Positions 8,369 through 15,088 of a stretch of DNA of 31,402 nt are shown one piece after another. The notes beneath the pieces are model-generated. The model was not told the origin of the DNA, made no database searches, and saw only the letters and a program-made list of their open reading frames with translations. This DNA is from an uncultured Actinomycetes bacterium (GTDB lineage: Bacteria > Actinomycetota > Aquicultoria > CAJVYJ01), in the NCBI GenBank assembly GCA_913009475.1, contig CAJVYJ010000001.1, forward strand, positions 1-31,402. Direction: 5' to 3'. Each line of letters opens with the position of its first letter. Positions within the stretch are counted from its first letter, which is position 1. Position numbers and translations under genes: made by a program.

Positions 8369-8710
8369 TTAGTAAGTAGTACCCTCATCATCTTGCGCAT
8401 GAGCCGGAGCAGATGAAGTGGCAGCCACATATGTATAATCGCCGCCGCCTAACGGATCAGAAGGCATCTTTTTAATATAGGTTGGAATTAAGTCTGATAT
8501 AGCACTTGGCTCCGTATTATTGACCGATATATAAGTTTGGATGGCTCCATCCAAGGTCCTTAAGTTAGCCTGAGCGGATTTTACTTTAGCATTTTGTGAA
8601 GCATTCATAAATACGGGCACAGCAATGGCTACTAAGATACCAATAATAAGAACAACTACCATTAACTCAATTAAAGTAAAGCCTTGCTCGCCTCTGAGTG
8701 ATTTCAACAT
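8369..8710 (-). CDS. type IV major pilin (prepilin)
   Basis: A class III-signal pilin of 113 aa. The leader MLKSLRGEQG (10 aa) is followed by the cleavage site G10|F11 and the hydrophobic helix FTLIELMVVVLIIGILVAIA, with the invariant Glu at mature position 5. The mature pilin is about 103 aa, with a Q.NAKVKSAQANLRTLDGAIQ helix and a short C-terminal sheet (SDPLGGGDYTYVA). No Cys. The frame is open further upstream, but ATG at 8710 is chosen because GGGAGGTG lies 7 nt before it and because it gives a standard leader. Processed by PilD (4786-5580). The strong terminator, strong RBS and isolation from neighbours suggest it is the major subunit. It could also be a pseudopilin, but it is the only pilin-like gene in the window. 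Confidence 0.95.
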   Translation of the reverse strand: MLKSLRGEQGFTLIELMVVVLIIGILVAIAVPVFMNASQNAKVKSAQANLRTLDGAIQTYISVNNTEPSAISDLIPTYIKKMPSDPLGGGDYTYVAATSSAPAHAQDDEGTTY

Positions 8711-8717
8711 TTTAATA

Positions 8718-8725
8718 CACCTCCC
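8718..8725 (-). promoter_or_regulatory. strong pilin ribosome-binding site
   Basis: GGGAGGTG on the minus strand, 7 nt before ATG at 8710. It decides the pilin start against the longer open frame that begins at 8794. Confidence 0.9.
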
Positions 8726-8801
8726 TTCCATGTTGGAAATATCTCTTATGACTTTTATCGGCTGTTGACCGTAAAAACTTGATAAAAATTCCATATCAAA
8801 T

Positions 8802-8829
8802 GGGGTCAGATCTTCAATCTTGACAATTC
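8802..8829 (-). repeat. 28-bp inverted repeat, right copy
   Basis: Reverse complement of 4756-4783, 28 of 28 identical (GGGGTCAGAT at the left edge, CTTGACAATTC at the right). It lies 92 bp upstream of the pilin start. Together the two copies enclose pilin, terminator, ligase-like gene, TPR gene and pilD (about 4.0 kb). Confidence 0.93.
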
Positions 8830-8896
8830 AGTTACGGATTATGGATAACGGAGAATTAATTAAAAATACAAAACGGAATAGCGCGGTTAGCCGTGG

Positions 8897-8918
8897 ATTC
8901 CCGATCGGGGTCGGGAAT
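8897..8918. repeat. dRS3-like palindrome, copy 1
   Basis: Arms ATTCCCGA and TCGGGAAT around the loop TCGGGG. Flanked by CCGTGG on the left and GACA on the right, the same flanks as copy 2 (9139-9160). Confidence 0.85.
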
Positions 8919-9067
8919 GACAATAGTGCAAGGGTAGAGCGTAGAGGGTCGAGGGTAGAAAAAACGTGAGAGCGTAAGGAGTACGGGCATGAGATGTGTA
9001 GGGTGGGTTTTGTCCTCGCCCGTGAAAACTGACGTTTCTTGTTATACTCAGCTCGCTTACGTTTGTC

Positions 9068-9088
9068 ATTCTCAGCTTGACTGGGAAT
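9068..9088. repeat. dRS3-like palindrome, diverged copy in opposite orientation
   Basis: Arms ATTCTCAG and CTGGGAAT (G-T tolerant) around CTTGA. It is preceded by GTC and followed by CCAGG, the reverse-orientation flanks of copies 1 and 2. Confidence 0.6.
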
Positions 9089-9138
9089 CCAGGTAAAGAG
9101 GTGCACTGGGAAGCATGAAAAGGCTCGGTTGGCCGTGG

Positions 9139-9160
9139 ATTCCCGATCGGGGTCGGGAAT
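9139..9160. repeat. dRS3-like palindrome, copy 2
   Basis: The same 22-bp palindrome as 8897-8918, with the left flank GCCGTGG and the right flank GACA also shared. A half copy, GGGTCGGGAATGAC, follows at about 9172-9185. Confidence 0.85.
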
Positions 9161-9203
9161 GACAGTGGTAAGGGTCGGGAATGACGGTACACCCCCACCC
9201 CAG

Positions 9204-9226
9204 CCCTCCCCCGTCCAGGGGGAGGG
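9204..9226. repeat. GC-rich perfect hairpin
   Basis: Perfect 9-bp arms CCCTCCCCC and GGGGGAGGG around a 5-nt loop (GTCCA). It is preceded by another C-rich tract (ACCCCCACCCCAG). The arms could form a very stable stem in RNA of either strand; there is no adjacent T run, so it is not a standard terminator. Confidence 0.8.
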
Positions 9227-9357
9227 AGAAATTTGTTAAACGGGAATGACAAGTGAAAAAAAGATTACGGATTGGGAAATTATAGGTGGATGCCGGCTCT
9301 TGGCCATAGATACATTAATATATTCGAAATTCCTATTTCCAAAAGGGGAAGAAAAAA

Positions 9358-10575
9358 TTACGATTTAATCAGGTTGATCAAGCCAAACATCGGCAAATAC
9401 AAAGAGATAATGATACCGCCGACGACGATGCCCATAAAGACTATCATTAGTGGCTCGATCAGCGAAGTCAATGACTCGACTAAATTACCGACTTCCTCAT
9501 CGTAAAAATCGGCGATCTTAATCAACATGGAATCAAGAGCGCCGGTCTCTTCACCAACCGCTATCATCTGTACGACCATCGGCGGGAAAACCGGACTTTT
9601 CTCTAAAGGCTGAGCGATAGTTTCGCCCTCTTTAATACTCAACCTGGCGCTTCTTATCGTGCCGGAGATAACTTCATTGTTGGCGGTATCGGCGACAATA
9701 TCCATCGCTTGCAATATCGGCACACCACTGGAGATCAGGGTTCCAAAAGTTCTGGTAAACCTGGCAATTGCTAGCTTGGTAAAGAGCTGCCCGAAGACGG
9801 GAAGTTTTAGTTTGAACTTATCAAGCTGCAGTCGGCCGGAATCGGAATTCTTATAAATTTTAAAAAGATAACGCGCGCCGAAAACTAAGCCGATCAATAT
9901 ATACCAGTAATTATGGATCACGTCGCTGCTAAAAACCAGTAACTTGGTAGGTAAGGGAAGATCACCACCTAATTGGGCGAACATGTTGACAAAGACTGGT
10001 ACCACGAAGGTAACCATGGCAAAGACAATCAGCATCGACATTATAAACATCGCTATCGGATAGGTCATCGCCGCTTTTATCTTACTCTTGATGGCGATAT
10101 CTTTCTCGTAATGGTCGGCGACTCTAAGCAATACGTCATCTAAAACGCCGCCGGTTTCGCCGGCCCTTACCATATTTACAAAAAGATTGGAAAATACTCG
10201 CGGATGTTTAGCCAGCGCCTCGGATAAGGTTTGCCCTGCTTCCACGTCTTTTTGTATTTTTGTGATGACCTCGGCAAACGTCGGATTTTCCACTTGTTCC
10301 GCTAGAATATGCAGCGCTTTGGTCAGAGATAGACCGGCATTGATCATAGTAGCGAACTGGCGGCTGAAAATGGTTATCTCTTTGATTTTAACCTTTTTCT
10401 TGCGGCCGATATTAAAACTAAGGTTTTGGCTGGCGGATTTAGCGCTTACGTTTAGAACCGTAAGTCCCTTCTGCCGCAGTTTGGTTACTACGGTGGTTAC
10501 GCTGTCACCTTCCAGGGTGCCGCTGGTAACTTGGCCGCTTCTATCCTTGACCTTGTAAGCAAATGTTGTCGCCAT
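9358..10575 (-). CDS. pilC: type IV pilus platform protein PilC
   Basis: PilC/GspF-family inner-membrane platform protein (405 aa), which couples the ATPases to pilin insertion and removal. Two repeated cytoplasmic GspF domains are seen. The first (about residues 70-190) contains FSRQFATMINAGLSLTKALH; the second (about 270-395) contains FTRTFGTLISSGVPILQAMD. Each is followed by transmembrane helices (about 168-195, 220-240 and 375-400). ATG at 10575 has GGAGG 6 nt upstream. It lies 10 bp after pilT, and the repeat island follows it. Confidence 0.97.
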   Translation of the reverse strand: MATTFAYKVKDRSGQVTSGTLEGDSVTTVVTKLRQKGLTVLNVSAKSASQNLSFNIGRKKKVKIKEITIFSRQFATMINAGLSLTKALHILAEQVENPTFAEVITKIQKDVEAGQTLSEALAKHPRVFSNLFVNMVRAGETGGVLDDVLLRVADHYEKDIAIKSKIKAAMTYPIAMFIMSMLIVFAMVTFVVPVFVNMFAQLGGDLPLPTKLLVFSSDVIHNYWYILIGLVFGARYLFKIYKNSDSGRLQLDKFKLKLPVFGQLFTKLAIARFTRTFGTLISSGVPILQAMDIVADTANNEVISGTIRSARLSIKEGETIAQPLEKSPVFPPMVVQMIAVGEETGALDSMLIKIADFYDEEVGNLVESLTSLIEPLMIVFMGIVVGGIIISLYLPMFGLINLIKS

Positions 10576-10585
10576 ACCTCGCCTC

Positions 10586-11650
10586 CTATCCGATTCTGCC
10601 TAAAATCTGTCTGACCTCTTGAGGATTACTGGCTTGTGCTATCGCCAGATCAAACCCTATTTTTCCTTGGCGATAAAGTTCCGACAGACTTTGATCCATA
10701 GTTTGCATACCATATTTTTGACCGGTCTGTATGGCGTTGTATATCTGATGTGTTTTCGCTTCACGTATCAGATTTCTAACGCCCGGCGTCGGTATCAAAA
10801 TCTCCACCGCCGGTACTCGACTGTTGCCGTTGCGAACAGGAAGTAACTGCTGACACATTATACATTGTAAGCTGCCCGCCAACTGCATCCTGACCTGCGA
10901 TTGCTGATGAGGCGGAAAAACATCGATAATGCGGTCGATTGTCTGCGGCGCATCTTGCGTATGTAAAGTAGCCAGAACTAAATGTCCAGTTTCAGCCGCG
11001 GTCAGCGCGGTAGAGATGGTTTCCATATCACGCATCTCGCCTACAAGTATTACATCCGGGTCTTGACGCAAAACATACTTCAACGCGTTGGAGAAGGAGT
11101 TGGTGTCATTGCCTATCTCCCGCTGATTAATGATGGATTTTTTATGCTTATGAAGATATTCGATCGGATCCTCGACGGTTATAATATGAACCGAACGATT
11201 GGTGTTGATATAATCGATAATAGCTGCCAGAGTAGTTGATTTACCACTACCGGTCGGTCCGGTTATCAAAACAAAGCCTCTGGGTTTTTTGGCGACCTTT
11301 TCTAGTATACGCGGCATACCCAATTCCTCAAGCGTACGAATCCTAATTGGTATCAGCCTAAAAGCCGCGGCTAAACTGTTCCTTTGAAAGTAAATATTGA
11401 CCCTAAAGCGGGAATGGCCGGGTACAGAATAAGACATGTCAAATTCTTTCTTACGTTCGACTTGCTCACGCTGTTCTTGAGTTAAAATACTATAGATGAT
11501 TTCTTGAGTATCGGTGGCCGTCAATTTAGGATAACTTAATCTACTAAGCGCTCCATTAATTCTGACGACAGGTGGGACGCCCACCGTTATGTGAAGGTCT
11601 GAGGCGCCCTTTTCCAATACTTCTATCAGTAGATCGTTGATATAAATCAT
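10586..11650 (-). CDS. pilT: type IV pilus retraction ATPase PilT
   Basis: PilT (354 aa), a hexameric cytoplasmic ATPase that depolymerises the pilus. Features in order: N-terminal PAS-like domain (GASDLHITVGVPPVVRINGAL), Walker A GPTGSGKSTT (about 130-139), Asp box, Walker B VILVGEMRDMET, His box LATLHTQDA, and the PilT-type AIRNLIRE-like motif GVRNLIREAKTHQI. The last motif and the absence of the MshEN domain and zinc Cys set separate it from PilB. ATG at 11650. Its presence implies retractable pili (twitching or DNA uptake). It lies 83 bp after pilB1. Confidence 0.96.
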   Translation of the reverse strand: MIYINDLLIEVLEKGASDLHITVGVPPVVRINGALSRLSYPKLTATDTQEIIYSILTQEQREQVERKKEFDMSYSVPGHSRFRVNIYFQRNSLAAAFRLIPIRIRTLEELGMPRILEKVAKKPRGFVLITGPTGSGKSTTLAAIIDYINTNRSVHIITVEDPIEYLHKHKKSIINQREIGNDTNSFSNALKYVLRQDPDVILVGEMRDMETISTALTAAETGHLVLATLHTQDAPQTIDRIIDVFPPHQQSQVRMQLAGSLQCIMCQQLLPVRNGNSRVPAVEILIPTPGVRNLIREAKTHQIYNAIQTGQKYGMQTMDQSLSELYRQGKIGFDLAIAQASNPQEVRQILGRIG

Positions 11651-11733
11651 GTATCTTCCCTTTCGCTTACAAACTACGCTGGCTATAGTCGAATTTTCAC
11701 ATACTCTTTATTATCGGCTAGTTTATTGCGTAA

Positions 11734-13392
11734 CTATACAACTACTCTCATTATCTCTTCTATCGAAGTTAAGCCCATTTTTATTTTCTCGAACCCGTCA
11801 TCTTTCAAAGTCCTTAGGCCCTCCTCTATTGCTACTTTCCTGATATCATCAGCGCTGGCTCGATCGACGGTCAACTGCTCGATTTTTTCGCTCATCGGCA
11901 TAATCTCATATAACCCGACTCGGCCTTTATAACCGGTATTATTACATTTGCCACAGCCAACCGGGCGATATAAAATAGGCAGCTCTTCCCCGCTGATTGG
12001 AAAGCCGGAGTTTTTTAGGGCCGACGCCGGTGGTTGGTATTCTTCTTTGCACTCCGGGCATAAACGCCGGGCCAACCTTTGCGCTTGAACGCAAGCTACG
12101 GCTGAAGAAATTAAAAATGGAGCTATGCCCATCTCCGTCAACCGGCTGATGGCACTGGGAGCGTCATTGGTATGGAGGGTACTTAAAACCAGATGCCCGG
12201 TAAGCGCGGCTTCAATGGCTATCTGCGCCGTCTCTTTGTCCCTGATTTCACCGATCATAATAATATCGGGTGAAGCCCGCAAAATCGCCCGTAAACCGCG
12301 GGCGAAGGTCAGCCCGGCCTTAGTATTTATTTGCACTTGATTAATACCGGGCAGACGATATTCGACTGGGTCCTCAACGGTAATAATATTCTTTCGCTCA
12401 TCGTTTATCGTATTAAGAGTAGCGTAAAGAGTAGTTGATTTACCACTGCCGGTCGGGCCGGTTACTAAAATAGCTCCATAAGGGCTCGTATATGCTTTTT
12501 TAAAACGCTCTAAGCTCTTGGGCATAAAACCCAGATCATTTAAGTTCAGCATAATACTGTCTTTTTCTAAAACTCTTAAGACGACGCGTTCCCCATAGAC
12601 AGTCGGAAGTGTCGCCACGCGAAAGTCAACGCCGCGACCGCGAATAGTCAAGGCGCAACGCCCATCTTGGGGCTTTCTTGTTTCCGCGATATCCATGCCC
12701 GCCATGATTTTTAAACGTGATATTATCGCTGATTGCACATGTTTGGGTGAGCGCATTATCTCCTGTAAAACACCGTCGATACGATAACGTATCCGCAAAT
12801 CTTTCTCCATCGGTTCTACGTGTATGTCGCTGGCTCGACTTTCCACGCCTTGAGAAATAATAACGTTTACTAATTTAACTATCGGCGCTTCTTCGGTAAA
12901 GCTTGTAAGCTCACTTAAATCTTCTTCAGGATTAAGATCTTCATCGGATAATGTTTCCGCCATCTGATGATAGCGGCCTATGTTGGCTTCAATATCTTCT
13001 TTGGTGGCAATAACCGGTATAATCTCATAACCGGTTATCATTTTAAGGTCATCACCAGCGACAAGATTATCCGGTGAGACCATTGCGACTACCAACTTGT
13101 TGCCGTCAAAATCTAAAGGTAAAACCAGATATTTTCGGCAAACTTCTTCCGGCACAACAGCGATAGCGTTAGCGTTGACTTTAGCGTCACTGATATCGAC
13201 AAAGGGAATGCCGATCTGCTCAGCCAACTTTGATATCAAGACCGAGCTATTGATGTCAGCCAGTTCGACCAGACACCGGCTAAGAGGCACTCCGGTCAGT
13301 CGGTGCACCGCTATGCAGTCAATATAATCAGGCTCCGTTATAAGTTCGGCTTTAACTAAAAACGCGCCGAATCGTTCAATAATATCGCTCAC
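11734..13392 (-). CDS. pilB: type IV pilus extension ATPase PilB (copy 1)
   Basis: PilB/GspE-family assembly ATPase, 552 aa. The N-terminal MshEN/T2SSE_N domain (about 1-150) is followed by the ATPase core: ASDIHVEP (187-194), Walker A GPTGSGKST (312-320), Walker B IIMIGEIRD (377-385), and a four-Cys zinc site C445, C448, C480 and C483 (CPECKEE and CGKCNNTGY). All catalytic motifs look intact. The start is GTG at 13392 with AGGAGAGA upstream. It is adjacent to pilT and pilC, so it is the likelier main motor of the two PilB copies in the window. Confidence 0.95.
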   Translation of the reverse strand: MSDIIERFGAFLVKAELITEPDYIDCIAVHRLTGVPLSRCLVELADINSSVLISKLAEQIGIPFVDISDAKVNANAIAVVPEEVCRKYLVLPLDFDGNKLVVAMVSPDNLVAGDDLKMITGYEIIPVIATKEDIEANIGRYHQMAETLSDEDLNPEEDLSELTSFTEEAPIVKLVNVIISQGVESRASDIHVEPMEKDLRIRYRIDGVLQEIMRSPKHVQSAIISRLKIMAGMDIAETRKPQDGRCALTIRGRGVDFRVATLPTVYGERVVLRVLEKDSIMLNLNDLGFMPKSLERFKKAYTSPYGAILVTGPTGSGKSTTLYATLNTINDERKNIITVEDPVEYRLPGINQVQINTKAGLTFARGLRAILRASPDIIMIGEIRDKETAQIAIEAALTGHLVLSTLHTNDAPSAISRLTEMGIAPFLISSAVACVQAQRLARRLCPECKEEYQPPASALKNSGFPISGEELPILYRPVGCGKCNNTGYKGRVGLYEIMPMSEKIEQLTVDRASADDIRKVAIEEGLRTLKDDGFEKIKMGLTSIEEIMRVVV

Positions 13393-13423
13393 AGTTGACG
13401 TCTCTCCTTAAATCATAAATATA

Positions 13424-13948
13424 TTAAGCGCTCTTGATTAGATTGTTATCTTTTTCGTCTTTATTGCTTAAAAGTACTGATAATATTCCCTGTTTGGCTG
13501 CATCTTTATTACGTACGCTAATATTAATTTGCGGACATCCGGCGACCAATTTTAATTTCTGCTGTAATTTCTTTAATTCGCCGGCCTTTTTTATATCATT
13601 AAATACGACCAAATAGGGTAAGCCCAAGGAAGCTAATTTATCAATCAATGTTTTGGCTTTCTCGATTTTATTTTTGGAATCATTGGAATTGACGATTATA
13701 ATTAGACCCGCTAAATCCTTGGCCGCTCGCTGCCAAATAACTTTATAACTATCCGCCAGCGGCGTTCCAATCAGAAATAAATACTGATTCCTGTCAATCT
13801 TAATGTGTCCCAATTCCATTTCTTGATAAGGAAAATCCGCCGAAAACTTTTTTTTCAGCTTGATTACTCTGCTCTCACCGGCACTCTCTATAAAAGTCGA
13901 CACTAAGGTAGTGTCGACACCGGTTATGATAATATTTATAAATTCCAT
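13424..13948 (-). CDS. Ras-like GTPase-fold protein with degenerate nucleotide site
   Basis: A 174-aa protein with the alternating strand/helix pattern of small Ras-like bacterial GTPases of the type often paired with PATAN or roadblock proteins. The G3 region reads LFLIGTPLADSYKVIWQRAA, which fits the LFGTPGQERFxFMW pattern of that family, followed by GLIIIVNSND. The P-loop is GVDTTLVST (residues 10-18), with neither the GK[ST] lysine nor the second glycine. The NKxD position is FND (116-118). It therefore probably does not hydrolyse GTP in the usual way and may be a pseudo-GTPase scaffold. It lies 31 bp before pilB1 and 41 bp after the PATAN gene. No strong RBS. The family call is by pattern; loss of activity is inferred. 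Confidence 0.6.
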   Translation of the reverse strand: MEFINIIITGVDTTLVSTFIESAGESRVIKLKKKFSADFPYQEMELGHIKIDRNQYLFLIGTPLADSYKVIWQRAAKDLAGLIIIVNSNDSKNKIEKAKTLIDKLASLGLPYLVVFNDIKKAGELKKLQQKLKLVAGCPQINISVRNKDAAKQGILSVLLSNKDEKDNNLIKSA

Positions 13949-13989
13949 GAAACTTTTCTTTCTGTGAATACATTACATTTATAATTAGT

Positions 13990-15054
13990 TCAGGCGTTAA
14001 GCTCTTCTTTTAATTTGGTAATTGCCTTATTTAAGGAATCGGCTTTTAAGGAATTATCAGTGATTATCTTTTCCAACTTAAATTTCTTCGCACCTACTTT
14101 GTCGGTAAGAACATCATCATTTGTTAACGCCGACAGCTCGTCTATGAAGTCTCTTCTATAGATGGACAATTCATTGGCTACCATATTATCCAAGCCCTCA
14201 ATGTCCAACTGCGTTAATATCTCTTTTTGTTTATTTTTATCAAGAGCCGAGGATGGAGCGGACTCGGCGGCAGGCTCTTTTTTCAAATTCGAGACGGTTT
14301 TGGACATCTTTGGTTCCGCCTTGATTTTATGCTTTTCTTTTACATGCGATAGTTTTAAAAGACCTGAAACTACTAGGTCAGACAGCAGAGAGCTGGTAAC
14401 AAACTCACTTTTTTTACTTTTTAGCGCCAACTCCGTTACACTACGTTTACCGTCGATAAAACGGAGTAACTTCCAATGCTCTTGGTTTAAAGAGGAGTCT
14501 TGATAATTAGCGGCCTTACCACTGACGGCAAAGACAGCGCTAACTGATGGTACTTGTTTTTGAACTCGACTCCATTCACCGCGCCGTTGGTTACTCTCCA
14601 ACAAGACCTTTTTAGCATTTACCAGTAAACCGATGTCTTCAATGGCCGGTAAATTCGGCAAGAATTGAAAATCACCTTCCTCCCAAGGAAGTAGGTCAAA
14701 AACTGTTGATTGTATCTGCTCACGCACAATTTTCTTCAATATCTCCGGTGAGATCAAACCTTCAGCTACTAATATTTGGCCGATTTTTCTTCGTTTCTTA
14801 TCTTTTTTCTGAAGTTCTAAAGCTTGAATTAGATTTTCTTCAGTTATATATCCACCTTCTATCAAGCGTTCGCCAATGGGAACACGATTAAAATTGGATA
14901 CGGCCCCGAATATTTTGCCGTTACGAAAGTAGACAAAAGCCTCAGCCTCACCTTGAGACCGAACGATATGAAGCGTACCGGTTTTTTTACCGGTATGTAT
15001 AAGCTGAAAAATATGTTCCAGGCTAAAGTCGCTAAGGTTGCCGCCAAGCGCCAA
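13990..15054 (-). CDS. PATAN (DUF4388) domain protein
   Basis: A 354-aa cytoplasmic protein. Residues 1-145 are a PATAN/DUF4388 domain: LSDFSLEHIFQLIHTGKKTG, then VYFRNGKIFGAVS, the IGERLIEGGYITEENLIQAL helix pair, and a second copy (GQILVAEGLISPEILKKIV) resembling the N-terminal domain of PilB. Residues 195-240 form a winged-helix-like segment (LLRFIDGKRSVTELAL). A charged linker follows, then a C-terminal helical region (about 285-354). The start is TTG at 15054 with AGGAG 6 nt upstream. PATAN proteins in cyanobacteria act on PilB to control pilus-based motility. Here the gene lies between two pilB genes and next to a Ras-like protein, so a motor-regulator role is a reasonable inference. 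Confidence 0.82.
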   Translation of the reverse strand: MALGGNLSDFSLEHIFQLIHTGKKTGTLHIVRSQGEAEAFVYFRNGKIFGAVSNFNRVPIGERLIEGGYITEENLIQALELQKKDKKRRKIGQILVAEGLISPEILKKIVREQIQSTVFDLLPWEEGDFQFLPNLPAIEDIGLLVNAKKVLLESNQRRGEWSRVQKQVPSVSAVFAVSGKAANYQDSSLNQEHWKLLRFIDGKRSVTELALKSKKSEFVTSSLLSDLVVSGLLKLSHVKEKHKIKAEPKMSKTVSNLKKEPAAESAPSSALDKNKQKEILTQLDIEGLDNMVANELSIYRRDFIDELSALTNDDVLTDKVGAKKFKLEKIITDNSLKADSLNKAITKLKEELNA

Positions 15055-15088
15055 TTTATGCTCCTAATTAATATTATATTTTACGTTT

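Larger units (their letters stand above)
8830..9357. other. non-coding repeat island between pilC and pilin
   Basis: No credible gene in this 0.5 kb stretch. It holds at least four palindromic elements (listed separately) of the kind that spawn false ORFs in many genomes, plus purine-rich GGGTAGAGCG-type tracts (about 8932-8960) and a GTAGGGTGGGTTTTG motif (about 8998-9012). Two short related motifs, TTACGGATT, occur near 8832 and 9265. No confident promoter for the pilin could be picked. Base composition swings from G-rich to A-rich, unlike the flanking genes. Confidence 0.7.

Noticed and set aside
8369..8794. Longer pilin start at 8794 giving a 141-residue product.
   Set aside because: It would place the prepilin leader internally and ignores the strong RBS at 8718-8725; ATG at 8710 fits the family.
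8828..9252. Two overlapping minus-strand open frames in the pilC-pilin gap (about 92 and 121 codons).
   Set aside because: They consist of translated palindromic repeats (SFPTPIGNPR, CHSRPRSGIHG), have no RBS and match no family; they are repeat-derived false ORFs.
9272..9505. Plus-strand open frame overlapping the pilC 3' end.
   Set aside because: Antisense to a clear pilC; no RBS or recognisable sequence.
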